From assembly GCF_017115045.1 (NCBI RefSeq), contig NZ_JABXKK010000048.1, positions 1 through 64,000 of the forward strand: a stretch of 64,000 nt of DNA, in the 5' to 3' direction. The notes under the pieces were generated by a model. The model had not been told where the DNA came from, made no database searches, and was given only the letters and a program-made list of their open reading frames with translations. This document shows positions 34,027 through 42,176 of the stretch, piece after piece. How positions within the stretch are numbered: the stretch's first letter is position 1; each line of letters opens with the position of its first letter. The translations under genes and the position numbers were made by a program. This DNA comes from Nostoc sp. NMS8 (GTDB taxonomy: Bacteria; Cyanobacteriota; Cyanobacteriia; Cyanobacteriales; Nostocaceae).

Positions 34027-35202
34027 ATGAAAATTTTAGTTGCTAGTCATACTTATATCGTAGACCTCAACTGTGAAAAATTACGCACTTTATCTCAATT
34101 AGAACCCGATATTGAAGTGACAGTTGTAGTTCCAAAGCGCTGGAAACCAGGTGGTGTCCAAAACAGAATTATTGAAACTGAATACCGTGATGAAGGCAGA
34201 TTTAGAATAGTTCCAGTTTCTAATTTTAGTCAAAATCATCAGGGACTTCTTACATTTGGCGCTGATTTGATATCTTTATTAAAACAATTTCGCCCCCAAA
34301 TCATCCAAGTTGAACAAGGGTCTAGAGCCTTAGCCTATACTCAAATGATTGCCTTAAATCAGCTATTAGGACTCAAGGCAAAAAATTTATTTTTTACCTG
34401 GTGGAATCTTCCATATAATCTCAAACCACCAATTGCTTTATTAGAAAAATATAACCTCAATCACAGCCACGGCATTATTTCTGGTAATCAAGATGGAGCA
34501 GAAGTTTTGCGAGAACGGGGATATCAAGGAGCAATTAAAGTTATGCCACAACTGGGTGTAGATGAAAGTCTATTTACTCCCAAAACCCAACCAGAGTTGG
34601 CAGCTAAATTTGGCATTGAAAAAGAAGATTTTGTGGTAGGTTTTGTTGGAAGATTTGTGCAAGAAAAGGGTTTATTGACACTTTTACAAGCCTTAATTAC
34701 CTTGAAAAATAAACCTTGGAAATTACTCTTGCTGGGTCGGGGAGAGTTGCAAAGTGAATTAATCAAGATAGCTACAGAAAACAATATTAAAGAACGGTTA
34801 ATTTTGGTAGAAAGTGTTCCTCATGACGAGGTGACAAATTATATAAACTTAATGAGTACTTTAGTATTACCTTCAGAAACGACTTACAAGTTTAAAACCT
34901 TAACTTCTATTGGCTGGAAAGAACAATTTGGTCATGTGCTAATTGAAGCGATGGCTTGCCAAGTCCCTGTAATTGGTTCTGATTCTGGTGAAATCCCCTA
35001 TGTAATTGGCGATGCTGGTTTAGTGTTTCCTGAAGGTGATCCTCAAGCCCTTGCTAATTGCTTAGTTCAATTAATGGATCAACCAGATTTTGCTCATAAT
35101 CTTGGTGAAATGGGTTATCAAAAAGCGATGATTAAATATACAAATAAAGCTTTGGCTAAACAGCAATTGGAGTTTTATCAAGAGTTAGTTAATAGTCATT
35201 AA
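34027..35202 (+). CDS. hpsO: GT4 glycosyltransferase, HpsO-type
   Basis: 391 residues, 31 bp after the HpsN-type gene. A GT-B fold with the donor domain starting VVGFVGRFVQEKGLLTLLQA (about 203). The EX7E segment is EQFGHVLIEAMACQVPVIGS (about 300), then GDAGLVFPEGDPQALANCL. The N-terminal domain starts MKILVASHTYIVDLNCEKLR. Soluble or peripheral. Extends the polysaccharide repeat unit with an unknown sugar. A half-copy of the family-1 terminal repeat lies directly behind its stop. Confidence 0.7.
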   Translation: MKILVASHTYIVDLNCEKLRTLSQLEPDIEVTVVVPKRWKPGGVQNRIIETEYRDEGRFRIVPVSNFSQNHQGLLTFGADLISLLKQFRPQIIQVEQGSRALAYTQMIALNQLLGLKAKNLFFTWWNLPYNLKPPIALLEKYNLNHSHGIISGNQDGAEVLRERGYQGAIKVMPQLGVDESLFTPKTQPELAAKFGIEKEDFVVGFVGRFVQEKGLLTLLQALITLKNKPWKLLLLGRGELQSELIKIATENNIKERLILVESVPHDEVTNYINLMSTLVLPSETTYKFKTLTSIGWKEQFGHVLIEAMACQVPVIGSDSGEIPYVIGDAGLVFPEGDPQALANCLVQLMDQPDFAHNLGEMGYQKAMIKYTNKALAKQQLEFYQELVNSH

Positions 35203-35203
35203 T

Positions 35204-35307
35204 AAGATGTTTGAAAAGTCTAATTTATTACTAGCCCTGGCGACTAGAAGCGACTAGAAGTCGCGGCTACACAGACAAAACCCACCTCCGTGGGTTAAAA
35301 TCTCTTG
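35204..35307. repeat. solo MITE end plus CCCACCTCCGTGGG hairpin, copy 2
   Basis: AAGATGTTTGAAAAGTC (35204-35220) is one terminal repeat of family 1 without a partner. Then come a short tandem GCGACTAGAAGCGACTAGAA and the hairpin AACCCACCTCCGTGGGTT shared with 32692-32747. Confidence 0.6.
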
Positions 35308-35322
35308 ATTAATGACAAAAAA

Positions 35323-36495
35323 ATGAAAATATTACAAATTGTCCCCTCAATTTCTTTGATTTACGGCGGCCCTAGTCAAATGGTACTAGGGCTAGCGCCA
35401 GCGTTGGTAAAAGAGGGAGTGGAAGTTACAATTCTGACAACTGATAGTAATGGCGATAATGGTCAAATACCTCTGGATGTTCCTTTAAATTGCCCAATTA
35501 AACAAGATGGCTATGAAATAATTTACTTTCATTGCGCCCCGTTTCGTCGCTACAAATTTTCCCTAGATTTATTAAACTGGCTAAAACGTCATGCTCACGA
35601 GTTTGACATAGCACATATTCATGCTTTATTCTCGCCTATAATTAGTGCTGCTGCTATTGTGTGTCGTCAGCAAAAACTACCTTATATTTTCCGCTCTTTG
35701 GGTACTCTCGATCCGGCTGATTTACGGAAGAAAAAGCAATTAAAACAGCTTTATGTGGCAATTATAGAACGTCAAAATTTAGCTAGTGCCGCAGCAATTC
35801 ATTTTACCAGCGATCAAGAAGCTAAAATATCAGAACGATTTGGAGTATCTACACCAGATTTGGTGATTCCTTTGGGTGTAATTCCCCCGCAATCTAGTTT
35901 GACAAATATATGTAGTCAATTAGAAATACCAAAAGACGTACCTTTGGTACTGTTTATGTCACGAATTGACCCAAAAAAGGGGTTAAATTTGTTGATTCCG
36001 GCGCTAGAGAAACTATTAGGGGTTGGTTATAAGTTTCATTTTGTCTTAGCTGGGACAAATCCTCAAGATCCAGATTACGAACAAAAGATAATTTCCCAAA
36101 TTCAAAATTCACCACTGCGATCGCACACTACAATTACGGGCTTTGTCACTGGTGAACTTAAAGTTAGTTTACTACAAGCTGCTGATTTATTTGTCTTGCC
36201 TTCTTACTACGAAAATTTTGGGATTGCTGTCGCTGAAGCGATGGTAGCAGGTGTACCCGTAGTCATTTCTGACCAAGTGCATATTTGTCAACAGATACGT
36301 GATAGTGAGTCGGGTTGGGTAGGCGCAACAGAGGTGCAAGCGCTGGTAGAGTTACTGCAAGAAGCTTTGCAAAATCCCGCAGAACGCCAACGACGGGGAT
36401 TAAACGCCCAAAAGTATGCCTTGGAAAATTTTAGCTGGGATGCGATCGCAAAGCAGACAATCCAAGCGTACCATAAAATTCTGACGAACAAATGA
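35323..36495 (+). CDS. hpsP: GT4 glycosyltransferase, HpsP-type
   Basis: 390 residues from the ATG at 35323 (MKILQIVPSISLIYGGPSQM). A TTG 18 bp earlier is less likely. A GT-B fold: IYGGPSQMVLGLAPALVKEG loop, donor site LVLFMSRIDPKKGLNLLIPA (about residue 208), the EX7E segment SYYENFGIAVAEAMVAGVPV (about 305). Last gene of the polysaccharide run. It ends 3 bp from the stop of the minus-strand membrane gene, so the two overlap in their 3' regions. Confidence 0.7.
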   Translation: MKILQIVPSISLIYGGPSQMVLGLAPALVKEGVEVTILTTDSNGDNGQIPLDVPLNCPIKQDGYEIIYFHCAPFRRYKFSLDLLNWLKRHAHEFDIAHIHALFSPIISAAAIVCRQQKLPYIFRSLGTLDPADLRKKKQLKQLYVAIIERQNLASAAAIHFTSDQEAKISERFGVSTPDLVIPLGVIPPQSSLTNICSQLEIPKDVPLVLFMSRIDPKKGLNLLIPALEKLLGVGYKFHFVLAGTNPQDPDYEQKIISQIQNSPLRSHTTITGFVTGELKVSLLQAADLFVLPSYYENFGIAVAEAMVAGVPVVISDQVHICQQIRDSESGWVGATEVQALVELLQEALQNPAERQRRGLNAQKYALENFSWDAIAKQTIQAYHKILTNK

Positions 36496-36497
36496 AT

Positions 36498-37229
36498 TTA
36501 ACCCAATGCAGACAATAGCAGTTTTTGCCAAATAGGCGCTAGAACTGCTTTCACAACGATATCCGCAATCACAAAACCAATCCCAATCAACATATAAGTT
36601 TTTGGAAAGGGAGATTTCGGAACTTCGCCTCTAATGCGAGTTATTAAATTCAATCCCAATGCAGCCAAAGCTACTCCAGTGGCGATAAATCCGATTATCC
36701 GCAAAATTGACCAAGGATACCACCCTAAAATAGCTGCTAACCAAGGTTTAGCACTAACTTTCACCAATTCTGCAACATAAAAATTCATGTAATTCAGCAT
36801 CCAAGTACCGAATATCAATGCCGCACTACTTAAGGTGACAACGCAGAGAATACAAAAAATCCCGTAGTGCAATAAATGGTCTGGTAAAAATAAACTGATT
36901 TTTCCTTCCATACCTTCTGCCGTGCGAATCCAGTGCAGCATCTCTGTAGTGTATGACTGTCCACGGAGGATCACTTTTGCGGCTGTTTCTGGTGCGATCG
37001 CTGTTGCTATAATTACGGCAATACTCTGCAATACTCCCCACAGTAACATCCACCAAAAAGCACTTTTATATTGTTGACGACGTACTTCTAAAAAGAAAAT
37101 AGGATAGGGGACAGCAGCACCGAAAATCGGCATCAACCAGGGAATTCCAAAAACAAAACTTGCACTTGTGCTGAGGATAACACCAATCGCCAAAAAGATT
37201 ACTATCATCATAAGTAATTCAAAATTCAA
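36498..37229 (-). CDS. conserved multi-pass membrane protein, unknown function
   Basis: 243 residues with about five or six hydrophobic spans (LLMMIVIFLAIGVILSTSAS, FGIPWLMPIFGAAVPYPIFF, MLLWGVLQSIAVIIATAIAP, YGIFCILCVVTLSSAALIFG, IIGFIATGVALAALGLNLI, MLIGIGFVIADIVVKAVLAP). No motif points to a function. I take it for a cyanobacterial conserved hypothetical. Convergent with the HpsP-type gene. Confidence 0.7.
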   Translation of the reverse strand: MNFELLMMIVIFLAIGVILSTSASFVFGIPWLMPIFGAAVPYPIFFLEVRRQQYKSAFWWMLLWGVLQSIAVIIATAIAPETAAKVILRGQSYTTEMLHWIRTAEGMEGKISLFLPDHLLHYGIFCILCVVTLSSAALIFGTWMLNYMNFYVAELVKVSAKPWLAAILGWYPWSILRIIGFIATGVALAALGLNLITRIRGEVPKSPFPKTYMLIGIGFVIADIVVKAVLAPIWQKLLLSALG

Positions 37230-37648
37230 AAATAATAAATATATTTGTAGTCTTTATTCTCAATACTTACTTTATGAGAATTCAATTTGTAACAGCTTAG
37301 AGACTTCTCACAATATTGCATCCATACCAAGAAAGTTTCCCATAATTCTGCAATAATTTTAAAAAATTGGAACTCAATAAGCCTAGATGTGCAATGGCTT
37401 GTAGTCAGATATCAGCCTGATATTTGCAATTCTCTATGTAAAGAAAAATCTGTATGAAAAACACACTATCGAAAAGCATATATGTGTATTTTAGTCAATA
37501 GTTTTTATCTCTGTTTCATCTTATATCCAAGAGCGCTGACAACCTAAAATTTTGTTTCAAACCGCTAAAGCCCGATTGGGGAATGGGAGTTTTATGGGAT
37601 GATAGCATACTAGAATATATATGCCTTTCTAACTACAGGGAATCTCAC
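37230..37648. promoter_or_regulatory. divergent promoter region of membrane protein and peroxiredoxin genes
   Basis: AT-rich, no gene. It contains a GATAGCATACTAGAATATAT stretch about 30-50 bases before the peroxiredoxin ATG. The start region has AACTACAGGGAATCTCAC with a weak ribosome binding site. No repeat family is seen. Confidence 0.35.
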
Positions 37649-38284
37649 ATGGTTCGTCTAGGTGACACAGTACCAAACTTTACGCAAGCCTCAACATACG
37701 GCGACATCGATTTTTACCAATGGGCAGGTGACAGCTGGGTTGTGCTGTTTTCTCACCCTGCTGATTTTACACCTGTTTGTACAACAGAACTCGGCACAGT
37801 TGCCAAGCTAAAACCAGAATTTGACAAACGCAATGTCAAAGCGATCGCACTCAGCGTTGATAACGTTGAATCTCACAAAGGCTGGGTGGGAGACATTGAA
37901 GAAACTCAAAGTACCACCCTTAACTACCCAATCTTGGCGGATGCAGATCGCAAAGTTTCCGATCTTTACGACATGATCCACCCCAATGCTAATGCGGCGG
38001 TGACAGTGCGATCGGTTTTCGTGATTGACCCTAACAAGAAACTCCGTCTCACTTTCACCTATCCTCCCAGTACGGGACGCAACTTTGATGAGCTTTTGCG
38101 GGTGATTGATTCTCTGCAATTGACTGATAATTACAGTGTGGCGACACCAGCTGACTGGAAAGATGGAGAGGATGTCGTAATTGTCCCCTCACTGAAAGAT
38201 CCAGAAGTACTCAAACAGAAATTCCCCAAAGGTTACGAGGAAGTAAAACCCTATCTGCGTCTAACTCCTCAGCCTAACAAGTAA
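37649..38284 (+). CDS. 1-Cys peroxiredoxin (Prx6 type)
   Basis: 211 residues from the ATG at 37649 (MVRLGDTVPNFTQASTYGDI). The longer frame adds an unlikely 22 residues. Reduces hydrogen peroxide and organic hydroperoxides. The peroxidatic Cys is in FSHPADFTPVCTTELG (about residue 45). The resolving Cys of 2-Cys types is absent and the long C-terminal Prx6 extension is present (WKDGEDVVIVPSLKD, KPYLRLTPQPNK). A strong terminator follows the stop by about 27 bp. Confidence 0.92.
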   Translation: MVRLGDTVPNFTQASTYGDIDFYQWAGDSWVVLFSHPADFTPVCTTELGTVAKLKPEFDKRNVKAIALSVDNVESHKGWVGDIEETQSTTLNYPILADADRKVSDLYDMIHPNANAAVTVRSVFVIDPNKKLRLTFTYPPSTGRNFDELLRVIDSLQLTDNYSVATPADWKDGEDVVIVPSLKDPEVLKQKFPKGYEEVKPYLRLTPQPNK

Positions 38285-38310
38285 ATCTGAAAATGATTTC
38301 GGATAAAAAG

Positions 38311-38342
38311 CAAAGACGCAAAGATATAACTTTGCGTCTTTG
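38311..38342 (+). terminator. rho-independent terminator of the peroxiredoxin gene
   Basis: 13-bp perfect stem CAAAGACGCAAAG / CTTTGCGTCTTTG with a 6-base loop, then TTTATTTG. Confidence 0.85.
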
Positions 38343-38401
38343 TTTATTTGCGTGAGAATTATAGTTAGTTAACTAGGCATCCGAACCTGGAGGAAATTCC
38401 G

Positions 38402-38986
38402 ATGTTTTCATCTCCGTTGGTTTTGCAAATTCCGTCATCAATGCAAATGACAGACGAACAATTTTTTGATTTCTGTCAGATGAATCGTGATTTACGCATT
38501 GAGCGAAATAAATTTGGAGAATTGGTAATTATGCCTCCAACTGGTTCAGAGACAGGAAACCGAGAAGTTAATATCTCAGGACAGCTGTGGGTTTGGTCAG
38601 AACAAGATGGTACAGGTATAACTTTTAGCTCCAGTACCGGATTTAAGTTATCAACAGGTGCAGAACGCTCTCCAGATGCTTCCTGGATTAAACTAGAACG
38701 GTGGAATGCTCTTTCTCCAGAACAACAGCGAAAGTTTGCACCCATTTGTCCCGATTTTGTAGTCGAACTCAAATCTCCTAGCGACAACCTCCAAACTTTG
38801 AAGGATAAAATGGAGGAATATATGAATGAGCCAGGAATACAGTTAGGGTGGTTAATTGACCGTAAGCAGCATCAAGTCTATATTTATCGTCCTGGATTGC
38901 CAGAGGAATGTTTAGATAATCCTGCTAGTGTAAGTGGCGAGTCAGTATTGCCTGGGTTTATTCTCAATATGAGTAAAGTTTGGTAA
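38402..38986 (+). CDS. Uma2 family (DUF820) endonuclease-like protein
   Basis: 194 residues of the PD-(D/E)XK-fold Uma2 family, hugely expanded in cyanobacteria. Typical landmarks are MTDEQFFDFCQMNRDLRIER, MPPTGSETGNRE, GFKLSTGAERSPDASWIKLE, the catalytic Asp-Glu-Lys region FVVELKSPSDNLQTLKDKM, and GWLIDRKQHQVYIYRPG. Cellular role unproven. Monocistronic behind the peroxiredoxin terminator. Confidence 0.9.
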   Translation: MFSSPLVLQIPSSMQMTDEQFFDFCQMNRDLRIERNKFGELVIMPPTGSETGNREVNISGQLWVWSEQDGTGITFSSSTGFKLSTGAERSPDASWIKLERWNALSPEQQRKFAPICPDFVVELKSPSDNLQTLKDKMEEYMNEPGIQLGWLIDRKQHQVYIYRPGLPEECLDNPASVSGESVLPGFILNMSKVW

Positions 38987-39006
38987 ATACGAATTACGAA
39001 TTAGAC

Positions 39007-39702
39007 TCACTTGTTGTACCAGCTTTTTCGCCACTGCCGCATTTGCTTAATTTCTGTATTTTGTGCTTTGATAATTTCTTGAGCTAATTGCTTAACTTCA
39101 GGGCGCTTAGACTTACCCAAGGCATCTTGCCCCATTGTTACAGCCCCTTGGTGGTGAGGAATCATCGCATTGATAAAGCGCAGATCAAACTCAGCATCAG
39201 ATGCACCTAAGTCTTGACTCATCATCATAGCTTTCATTTGGTCAGGTGACATTTCCATCGTATGCCCCATTTGACTGTCATAAGCCATTGGTTTATCTCC
39301 CGCCTTCGGATACCAAGCTTGTCGCCACTGCTTCATCTGAGTGATTTCTTGGTTTTGCGATTTGATGATATTGTCTGCTAATTTTTTGATTTCAGGACGT
39401 TTTGATTTCACCTGTGCAACATTCGCCATTTCCACAGCCCCTTGATGGTGCGGTATCATCGCGTCGATAAATCGTAAATCAAAATTAGCATCGGCTGGGC
39501 CTAAATCCATTCCCATGCTGTGATTCATGCCACCACCGTGATTCATCATCTGCTTGTCATTAGGATTAGTGGTGATTGCTTCTGGCGCTTGGCTTTGGTT
39601 CTGGGAAGCAGTACTAGTACAGCCTGTGATTAACCCACTGGCTGAAGCGATCGCACTCAAGGTTAACGCCAAAAACCCATTCCTCAAAGATAGCAGTTCC
39701 AT
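39007..39702 (-). CDS. tandem DUF305 lipoprotein
   Basis: 231 residues from the ATG at 39702, preceded by AGGTGAG. A lipobox (ASGLITGCTS) near residue 28 predicts a lipid-anchored periplasmic protein. Two DUF305 domains follow (about 70-140 and 160-231). Each holds FDLRFIDAMIPHHQGAVEMA or FDLRFINAMIPHHQGAVTMG, a four-helix module rich in His and Met. Met/His patches (NPNDKQMMNHGGGMNHSMGM) suggest copper or other metal binding. DUF305 proteins often sit near copper resistance genes, but none is adjacent here. Confidence 0.85.
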   Translation of the reverse strand: MELLSLRNGFLALTLSAIASASGLITGCTSTASQNQSQAPEAITTNPNDKQMMNHGGGMNHSMGMDLGPADANFDLRFIDAMIPHHQGAVEMANVAQVKSKRPEIKKLADNIIKSQNQEITQMKQWRQAWYPKAGDKPMAYDSQMGHTMEMSPDQMKAMMMSQDLGASDAEFDLRFINAMIPHHQGAVTMGQDALGKSKRPEVKQLAQEIIKAQNTEIKQMRQWRKSWYNK

Positions 39703-39770
39703 AAGTCTCACCTAACAATTTCCCAATTCTAATCAAATTGCTAGCCTGAAATCTAAAGATCCCCCAGTTC

Positions 39771-42032
39771 TCAAAGAAGTCGGGGATCTGGTTGTTTATC
39801 AGTCAAAATTGTGTACGCTTCATTAACTAAGTGCATTTTCTCTTGTGCTTGTTTTAGCAGTTGTGGCTGATTCACAAACAAATCTGGATGCCATTTTTTT
39901 ACTAAAGTTCGATAAGCTTGCTTTACCTCAGCCTGAGAAGCATTTGTTTGCAATCCTAAAATGCTATAGGCGCGAGTAATCTGATCTTTTTCCGTCTGGG
40001 TTTTTGGTTGATTTGGTGCTTTGTTGCTTTGAGTTGTATTTTGCTTTTTCCCAGTTTCAGAACCAGGCGATGTCTGATAAGCCTTAGGGCTACGCATCTC
40101 TGCTTTCATTCGCGCTATTTCCTCATTGAGTTCCCAATCACGAAATTTTGCCTCAACCTCTTCTTTTTGTGGAGAGAGAGAAGCTTTTGGCGGTGGTGGA
40201 GAAACAGATTTTACCCTTGTCTGAGTATTCTTAGCAGGATTTTCCTGTTGTCGCTTAACACCAGTATCTTTTTCAGGAGAAGTTTCAACTCTCTTTGGCT
40301 GTGGCGAATATTTTCTATTAGTGTTGTTGGATTTGGGTATTTCTTTATAAGGTTGATAATTTGAGAGTATTTTTACCTTTTCTAACTCTCGTAGCAAATG
40401 ATTAAAACCGTTTTGTAATTGCTGCAAACTTTCCCGCTTATTAGTAACTTCTAGTGGTGCTTGACTGACTTCAAAACAAATTATTTTATCGATTTTTTGT
40501 TCATATTCATCTAAAATTGATAACCCTTGACTGCTAAAACTAGATAAATAATCTTCAACCGCAGTTATACAAAGTTTAGCAACTTCCTGATGATAAGATT
40601 CCTTTGCTAATTGTTCGTCTTGTTTTTGGATATTCTTGTTTAGCAAATAAGAAATACTCCCGACGACAGCAGCACCCACTGGGCCGCCTAATAACCAACC
40701 AATACCACCACCAACAGCGATAGAACCAGGTTCACTCAAATCATCACTATTATTTGGCTTTGGGGGTAGCATTACTTGTGGTTCGCTAGAAAAGGGAATT
40801 AATAAATCTTGTGGTCTTTCTTCTTGAAAAAATTCGTAAGCTTGATAAAGCCATTTAACCGCAGCTAATTGTAATTGATTTAGGTCTTTTTTAAAAGTAT
40901 TTGTTTGCCAATCCTTAAATTTGTTTTCTGCCAATGCAACTGCTGCATCAGCTTGATATTTTGTGAGTAACTTAGGTAACGCTAGCCAATCGCGTAAATC
41001 TCCCACGCTAGTCACAAAACCTTTATAAATTAAGTCGGCTGCTTTTTGTTTAATTTCAATTTTAGTATTTTGTTTATCATCAAAAGATTTTATTTCAAGA
41101 GAAATTGGGTCAATTTTAGCTTTTAATGAGAGTTGGATTTGAGAAGCGATCGCTTCCACTCTTGGCAAACGCACGCTACCACGATTTGGTTGCACAATCC
41201 CGACAATATTTTGCAACGCTGTTTCAAAAGCTGCTAAACCGCTACTATTGGCAGCCGCAACATCACCTTTTAATCTGGCTCTTAAGGCTGGTAAAGCATC
41301 AACACGATATAAATTACTAAAACCTGGAGGTAGTTCAGCTCGAAAGCTTTCTGCAACAAACAGCAGGCGATTTTGGACTTGTTTTTGCTCGTCGGGTTCG
41401 AGTAAGTTCAGAAAATTAGCAACAAATATAACTGTTTTAATACCGCGATCTAATAACCAATCTCGTAAGTTTTCCCGCTCACCTAAAGTCATTAACTTGC
41501 GTGCATCTAATAATTGGATAACTAAATCTGCGCTTAAAAGTTGTTCTCTAACTAAATTATCTTGTTCATCTCGATCATTTGTTCCCGGTAAATCAAGAAA
41601 TTCTACACCTGTTTCTAAGAAGGGATGCGGACAAAAAACTTCCACAGATGCTACATCTTTTCGCATCTGCCTATTACCATCAAGAATTGCAAATTGTTGT
41701 AAAATTTCTGTGCCACTACGATAGATTTCTGTACCATCTACCAACATGATGCGAGTTCGCACATCAGAACCATACTTGACAGTAATCGATGCGCCTGTGG
41801 TAGGGATTAAATCAATCGGTAAGGTGCGATTCCCTAACATGGCATTCAGCAAGGTAGATTTGCCATGATTAAAGGGCCCAAATACCGCAATGCGAAAACT
41901 AGGATTAACTAAATGATTGCAAATGGTAATTATATCTTGATGTAGTTGCGATTTGCGTTCTAAATTCAGTAATGCAGATGCAGATTTTAGAGAATCTGCT
42001 AAATCCTTATAACCTTCATACTGTTGCTGCAT
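39771..42032 (-). CDS. dynamin-like GTPase with C-terminal J domain
   Basis: 753 residues. GTPase domain at the N-terminus: G1 FGPFNHGKSTLLNAMLGNRT (about 51), G2 Thr in IPTTGASITV, G3 FLDLPGTND, G4-like FVANFLN. A long helical stalk follows, with a glycine-rich hydrophobic segment (GSIAVGGGIGWLLGGPVGAA, about 440) that could insert in a membrane. Then come a Pro/Lys/Gln-rich linker (about 560-680) and a J domain (AYSILGLQTNASQAEVKQAY, HPD in KKWHPDLFVN, about 690-745) that should stimulate an Hsp70. It lies downstream of another dynamin-like gene, 144 bp away, with a hairpin repeat between. Confidence 0.85.
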   Translation of the reverse strand: MQQQYEGYKDLADSLKSASALLNLERKSQLHQDIITICNHLVNPSFRIAVFGPFNHGKSTLLNAMLGNRTLPIDLIPTTGASITVKYGSDVRTRIMLVDGTEIYRSGTEILQQFAILDGNRQMRKDVASVEVFCPHPFLETGVEFLDLPGTNDRDEQDNLVREQLLSADLVIQLLDARKLMTLGERENLRDWLLDRGIKTVIFVANFLNLLEPDEQKQVQNRLLFVAESFRAELPPGFSNLYRVDALPALRARLKGDVAAANSSGLAAFETALQNIVGIVQPNRGSVRLPRVEAIASQIQLSLKAKIDPISLEIKSFDDKQNTKIEIKQKAADLIYKGFVTSVGDLRDWLALPKLLTKYQADAAVALAENKFKDWQTNTFKKDLNQLQLAAVKWLYQAYEFFQEERPQDLLIPFSSEPQVMLPPKPNNSDDLSEPGSIAVGGGIGWLLGGPVGAAVVGSISYLLNKNIQKQDEQLAKESYHQEVAKLCITAVEDYLSSFSSQGLSILDEYEQKIDKIICFEVSQAPLEVTNKRESLQQLQNGFNHLLRELEKVKILSNYQPYKEIPKSNNTNRKYSPQPKRVETSPEKDTGVKRQQENPAKNTQTRVKSVSPPPPKASLSPQKEEVEAKFRDWELNEEIARMKAEMRSPKAYQTSPGSETGKKQNTTQSNKAPNQPKTQTEKDQITRAYSILGLQTNASQAEVKQAYRTLVKKWHPDLFVNQPQLLKQAQEKMHLVNEAYTILTDKQPDPRLL

Positions 42033-42047
42033 AGTTATCCTATCTTC

Positions 42048-42162
42048 CTCGTTCCCAGCTTTTAGGTGGGAATGCCTACTAAAAGGCTCCGCCTCCCATA
42101 ATCATTAGAATTTGAGGTGGAGCCTCAATGAATTGCGTTCCCAGCTTGAAGCTGGGAACGAG
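42048..42162. repeat. CTCGTTCCCAGCTT/AAGCTGGGAACGAG inverted repeat
   Basis: Outer arms CTCGTTCCCAGCTT and AAGCTGGGAACGAG. Nested arms are AGGCTCCGCCTCCC and GAGGTGGAGCCTC. A dispersed cyanobacterial repeat. A degraded relative is at 57777-57832 (TCGTTCCTAGTCTCCGACTG, then TTGAGGCTCCGCCTCT). Confidence 0.7.
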
Positions 42163-42176
42163 AGTAATGAGATATA

